Below, piece by piece: positions 23,462 through 26,814 of a stretch of DNA of 26,814 nt. Source of the stretch: Planctomycetota bacterium (lineage in GTDB: Bacteria > Planctomycetota > Phycisphaerae > Sedimentisphaerales > SM23-30); the NCBI GenBank assembly GCA_029573975.1, contig JAKQBU010000405.1:1-26814 (forward strand). Reading direction: 5' to 3'. Position 1 is the stretch's first letter; every line of letters begins with the position of its first letter. The notes below the pieces were generated by a model. That model was not told the DNA's origin. It did not search any database and was given only the letters and a program-made list of their open reading frames with translations. The position numbers and the translations under genes were made by a program.

Positions 23462-23481
23462 TGAAATCCCTATATTTCATT
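23460..23481. repeat. Dyad after the DUF3616 gene
   Basis: AATGAAAT, 6-bp spacer, ATTTCATT: perfect 8-bp arms overlapping the stop codon region. AT-rich and without a following T-run, so a weak terminator at best; it may be a binding site. Confidence 0.35.
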
Positions 23482-23647
23482 CCGCCGACAATACCTCGCT
23501 TATTCCCGTCCAGATGCAAAACCCATTCGGAAAATCCTCTTGGAACATTTTCGATACGGATTTGTCGTGTTTACGCTTGACAAACGCCTAAAACAGCACA
23601 AAACTATACATGAAATCATGACTCGTCTTATTTGTAGGAGATCTGGA

Positions 23648-25729
23648 ATGTTTGCGACTCGAAAATCGATCTTGGCTTCTGGCGTCATTCTACCGATCCT
23701 TTACTCTTCAATCTTTCTGAACACAGCCGCTTCCGCGGATAACCTGGGTAAACCTGTTGCAGATTCCCGAATCAATATGAATAGAAATGGCTACTCCCTG
23801 GATAGCCTGCCCCTCCTAAGAAACGATGTCCAGGTATTCCAGTTTTCCAGCCGGAACAAAACCGGTTTAAACGGCGATGCCGGTTATTTCCTCTATGAAG
23901 ACACCCATGGGGATACGGTCATTTTCGATGCGACCGGCCCCGGCTGTATCAAGAGTTTCTGGGGAACGGATATTCAAGGGGGAACCATCCTGAAGTTTTA
24001 TTTCGATGATGAAGTGGCCCCCCGGCTGACGGTAGATCTGCTGGAGGTGTACCAGGGGAAGAATCCGCTGTTTGCCGCCGCTCTGTGTCGGTATCAAAGT
24101 ACCGGCCAATGGGGCGGTAATCCCTGTTCCGGGAATTGCTTCGTCCCGGTTCCATTTGCCAAACGCCTGCGCATCGCCATGGATAAAAACGGCAATAAGA
24201 TCACGTTCTATCATATCATCTACGAACAATTCACCCCCGGAACGTGTAAAGCCGTCAACTTTGTCGATGAGTCAGGCAAGCTCAACCCGGAGGCCGCCCC
24301 GCCACCATCCTTATTGGATGTTTTTACCGAGAAAGAGTCGGTTTCAAAAGACAGCCAGAACCTGACCACCCGTAAAGTCAGAATTGAGAAAGTGTCGCAA
24401 ATGCCCTGCCGTTTGGAGGACCGGCAGGTACTGGCTCATACCGGCCAGGGCGCCATTAAGCGAATCTCGTTTGACCTTCCGGCGGAGGACCAAATCGTGG
24501 AGAGACTGCTGGTCTATATCCGCTTCGATGACGCGGAATTCTATCAGGTATTTTCCCCCCTAGGCATGCTGATAGCCAACGCCGCCCATCCCAACCAGGT
24601 CCATAGTATGCCGGTCAAGGTCGAAGAACCGAAAAATGGCCGGTTCCAGGCCCACATTTTATTTCCCATGCCTTTCTGGAAGTCCTTTTCCCTGGAACTG
24701 GCCCAGGATGAAACCAGCGGTTTGATGGAGGAGGCGATTGCCGCCCAGGGCATAGACGTGGAGGTAAGCCTCTCGGAGGAAGCCTATCCTCCCACAGAAA
24801 GCGGTTATTTTACCACCTGTTATCGCCGGGGCGAAACCGCTTACGGAGAGGATTGGCTGCTGGGCCGGGTATTCGGCAGGGGCGTGTATCTGGGAACGGT
24901 GCAGTCCATGCAGTACCAGCATTATTGCGAGGGAGATGAACGCACCTATGTCGATGGTTCCGCCGCCCCGGCTTTCAACGGCACCGGCAGTGAGGATTAT
25001 TATCTGGCCTGCTACTGGCCGAACCTCGATTTTGATCTGCCCTTCGCCGGCTGCGTCGGCAACATCAAACTCGAACACGAAAATCCCTCAGAAAACGACT
25101 GGCATGCCGTGGATGCCAATGTGTACCGCCGGCCCTGCTGCTACTATCGCTTTCATCTCGATGCCCCGATTGTGTTCCAGAGCCAGTTGGAGGCACGGAT
25201 CGAGCATGGGGCCAACAGCAATATTCACTCGCAATATCGAAGCCTCTCCTTCTTTTACGTGAATGCGGACAGCGGCCTGCTGCCGACGGATTTGATTGAC
25301 GTGGGAAACGTGCTGTCGGAAAAAGGGCACCAGTACGAAGCAGCCAATTCGACCGGCCTTGCGATTACAGCGCAATATGAAGGCACCTATGATTTGGCCA
25401 ATATTTTCGATACCGGCCGCTATCACACCGGCGGCTCCATTAAATTCCAGGCGGCGATTCTGCCGTCCAATCGCGGCGTTCGCCTCCGCCGCAGGCTCGA
25501 TCAAAACGAAGGCCGGCAAATGGCCGAGGTCTATGTCGATAACCAGATAGTCGGACGCTGGTATTACCCGGATGAAAATAGCCACAAACGCTGGTGTGAT
25601 AGTGATTTTACTATTCCGCCGGAATATACCCATGACAAAAACCAGATATCGGTAGAATTGAAAATAGTTCCCGCGGACACCGCCAAAAACTTTACCGATT
25701 TTACCTACTGGATTTTCAGTATAAAATAG
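23648..25729 (+). CDS. Secreted DUF2961 / GH172-like protein
   Basis: 693 residues from the ATG at 23648, chosen because AGGAG (23636-23640) lies 7 nt upstream and a signal peptide starts there (MFATRKSILASGVILPILYS..., cleavage near residue 30). The family landmarks are present: GCIKSFWGTDI, LKFYFDDEVAPRL, GNCFVPVPFAKRLRIAM, and the block FNGTGSEDYYLACYWP (about 442-457), which carries the conserved Glu/Asp region. The C-terminus (about 570-693) is a beta-jelly-roll-like repeat. Known GH172 enzymes act on fructofuranosyl or arabinofuranosyl linkages, so a furanoside-containing glycan is a reasonable guess. No operon partner is adjacent; copy 2 of the dispersed repeat lies just downstream. 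Confidence 0.85.
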   Translation: MFATRKSILASGVILPILYSSIFLNTAASADNLGKPVADSRINMNRNGYSLDSLPLLRNDVQVFQFSSRNKTGLNGDAGYFLYEDTHGDTVIFDATGPGCIKSFWGTDIQGGTILKFYFDDEVAPRLTVDLLEVYQGKNPLFAAALCRYQSTGQWGGNPCSGNCFVPVPFAKRLRIAMDKNGNKITFYHIIYEQFTPGTCKAVNFVDESGKLNPEAAPPPSLLDVFTEKESVSKDSQNLTTRKVRIEKVSQMPCRLEDRQVLAHTGQGAIKRISFDLPAEDQIVERLLVYIRFDDAEFYQVFSPLGMLIANAAHPNQVHSMPVKVEEPKNGRFQAHILFPMPFWKSFSLELAQDETSGLMEEAIAAQGIDVEVSLSEEAYPPTESGYFTTCYRRGETAYGEDWLLGRVFGRGVYLGTVQSMQYQHYCEGDERTYVDGSAAPAFNGTGSEDYYLACYWPNLDFDLPFAGCVGNIKLEHENPSENDWHAVDANVYRRPCCYYRFHLDAPIVFQSQLEARIEHGANSNIHSQYRSLSFFYVNADSGLLPTDLIDVGNVLSEKGHQYEAANSTGLAITAQYEGTYDLANIFDTGRYHTGGSIKFQAAILPSNRGVRLRRRLDQNEGRQMAEVYVDNQIVGRWYYPDENSHKRWCDSDFTIPPEYTHDKNQISVELKIVPADTAKNFTDFTYWIFSIK

Positions 25730-25738
25730 ATGAAATCG

Positions 25739-25805
25739 GCAAAAGTCAATATTAACATTCAAAAAAGGCTCTGGCACTCCCTGAAGAGCTTTTGACGCAG
25801 GCGTC
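25739..25805. repeat. Dispersed repeat, copy 2 (includes the dnaA stop codon)
   Basis: Shares the ordered blocks CAAAAGTC, ATATT, CAAAAA, GGCTCTGGC, AGAGCTTTTGACGC and GGCGTC with 13483-13562. The final GGCGTC overlaps the first two stop-codon bases of dnaA (25804-25806, TGA on the minus strand). Confidence 0.75.
25761..25793 (-). terminator. Intrinsic terminator of dnaA
   Basis: Read on the minus strand, AAAAGCTCT, a loop of about 12 nt and AGAGCC are followed by TTTTTT. It begins about 11 nt after the dnaA stop. On the + strand the same hairpin, followed by TTTT, could also stop transcripts from the GH172-like gene. Confidence 0.65.
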
Positions 25806-26814
25806 ATTTTTGTGTCAAATTGGACACCAGGCCGTTGACAATCTGGCGCGTCGGCTCATCGTTGTCGCAAAGTTTGTCCACATTCCGATAGGCATGCAGA
25901 ACCGTGCTGTGGTCCCGCCCGCCGAAATATCCGCCGATCTCTTCCAGGCTGTGGTTGGTCAGATGCCGGGCCAGATACATGCACACCTGCCGTGGAAAAG
26001 CAATGCTGCGGCTGCGGCGCTTGCCCTGCAGGTCGCTCATGCGGACATTGAAATAATCGGTCACCGTATCGATGATCTGGGAAATGCTGATCTGATGATG
26101 GGCCGGAATGGGATCTTCCCCCAGCGCCTCCCGGGCCAGCTCCAGCGTAATCTGCCCGTTTTCCAGCATCGCCAGGCCATGCACTTTGGTCAACGCCCCT
26201 TCCAGTTCCCGCGTATTACTCTCGATTTTCCGGGCGATAAAACACACCACTTCTTCCGGCGGCTCGATCCCCCGCATATGCGCTTTCTTCCGGACAATCG
26301 CCATCCGCGTCTCGTAACAGGGCTTGTCGATCCGCGTTACCAGTCCCTGGTTAAACCGGCTCACCAGCCGGTCTTCCAGCTTGGGAATCTCCGCCGGCGG
26401 GCAATCCGCCGAAAGAATAATCTGCTTGCGGGACTGATACAGCGTATTGAAGGTATGGAAAAATTCCTCCTGCGACCGCTCCCGTTCCGAAAGAAATTGC
26501 ACATCATCGATCACCAGCATATCCACATGCCGGTATTTGTACCGGAAATCATAGAGGGCCCCTTCCTCCACCGCCCGGATAAAATGGTTCACAAAGGTTT
26601 CGCAGGACATGTACATGATATGTTTGTTTTTATCCTGGTTGCGGACCACCTGGCAGGTAGCCTGCAGAAGATGGGTTTTCCCCAGCCCCACCGACCCGTG
26701 GATGAATAATGGATTATACGCATGGCCCGGCGACTCGCTCACCGCCACGCACGCGGCATGGGCCAGACGGTTGCATTCACCCTCTACAAAGTTGTTGAAG
26801 GAGTAGTCGGGATT
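25804..26814 (-). CDS. dnaA: Chromosomal replication initiator DnaA (N-terminus beyond window)
   Basis: 336 residues are visible, starting NPDYSFNNFVEGECNRLAHAA, the usual first lines of domain III; the frame runs off the right edge, so domains I and II are missing from view. Domain III (AAA+ ATPase) shows Walker A GSVGLGKTH (usually GGVGLGKTH; the Gly-to-Ser change is next to, not in, the core), Walker B LVIDDVQFL, the arginine-finger region SRFNQGL and sensor 2 NTRELEGAL. Domain IV, which binds DnaA boxes, ends with the signature GGRDHSTVLHA. It opens the origin for replication. No DnaA-box cluster or oriC is visible at this 3' side. The stop lies inside repeat copy 2. Confidence 0.96.
   Translation of the reverse strand, partial: NPDYSFNNFVEGECNRLAHAACVAVSESPGHAYNPLFIHGSVGLGKTHLLQATCQVVRNQDKNKHIMYMSCETFVNHFIRAVEEGALYDFRYKYRHVDMLVIDDVQFLSERERSQEEFFHTFNTLYQSRKQIILSADCPPAEIPKLEDRLVSRFNQGLVTRIDKPCYETRMAIVRKKAHMRGIEPPEEVVCFIARKIESNTRELEGALTKVHGLAMLENGQITLELAREALGEDPIPAHHQISISQIIDTVTDYFNVRMSDLQGKRRSRSIAFPRQVCMYLARHLTNHSLEEIGGYFGGRDHSTVLHAYRNVDKLCDNDEPTRQIVNGLVSNLTQK

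Noticed and set aside
25739..25805. Integron attC site or oriC element at the dnaA 3' end
   Set aside because: No RYYYAAC/GTRRRRY core-site pair, no integrase gene and no DnaA-box cluster in the visible DNA.

Overview
The window looks like a chromosomal segment of a GC-rich, Gram-negative-type bacterium. Planctomycetota, possibly the Phycisphaerae, is my best guess; this is inference. It rests on an ECF sigma factor coupled to a membrane-anchored LolA-like protein, an orphan H-X9-DG prepilin-type C-terminal domain, an Arg-rich '(D/E)RR' repeat protein, a bacterial histone-fold protein, and several secreted polysaccharide-acting enzymes (DUF5703/GH95-like, GH172/DUF2961-like, sialate O-acetylesterase-like). 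I see no rRNA, tRNA, CRISPR array, transposase or phage gene.

Layout. 1-500: AT-rich end of an upstream gene, then a small membrane-anchored protein that looks frame-disrupted. 807-1847 (-): H-X9-DG protein coupled to a class II aldolase-like protein. 2169-5797 (+): HAD phosphatase overlapping an Fsr-like MFS transporter, a small conserved protein and a secreted sialate O-acetylesterase-like enzyme. 5812-8289 (-): three-gene ABC-2 export operon behind a promoter/dyad at 8330-8387. 8447-12167 (-): HDAC-superfamily deacetylase, DUF2905 protein, ECF sigma factor and its coupled membrane partner. 12473-12898 (+): small membrane protein. 13020-13241 (-): 73-residue histone-fold protein with a Lys-rich tail. 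13717-14450 (+): DUF2007-type protein with a 49-residue acidic tail, coupled to an Arg-rich protein. 14508-20765 (-): secreted beta-helix/EEP fusion, DUF5703-type glycoside hydrolase, alpha/beta-hydrolase esterase. 21128-23461 (+): HlyD-like membrane fusion protein and DUF3616 lipoprotein behind a well-formed promoter with an operator-like dyad. 23648-25729 (+): GH172/DUF2961-type protein. 25804-26814 (-): dnaA, with domains III and IV present and the N-terminus beyond the window.

How the genes may work together. The 14.5-20.8 kb operon, the GH172-like gene and the 4.4-5.8 kb esterase fit extracytoplasmic breakdown of a complex, probably acetylated, polysaccharide. The histone-fold gene lies 0.85 kb from an HDAC-family gene. 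An imperfect repeat of about 70-80 bp occurs twice, at 13483-13562 and 25739-25805; the second copy also forms the dnaA 3' terminator. The most unusual items are the tailed histone near a deacetylase, the beta-helix/EEP fusion, the charge-complementary acidic/Arg-rich gene pair and the repeat pair.
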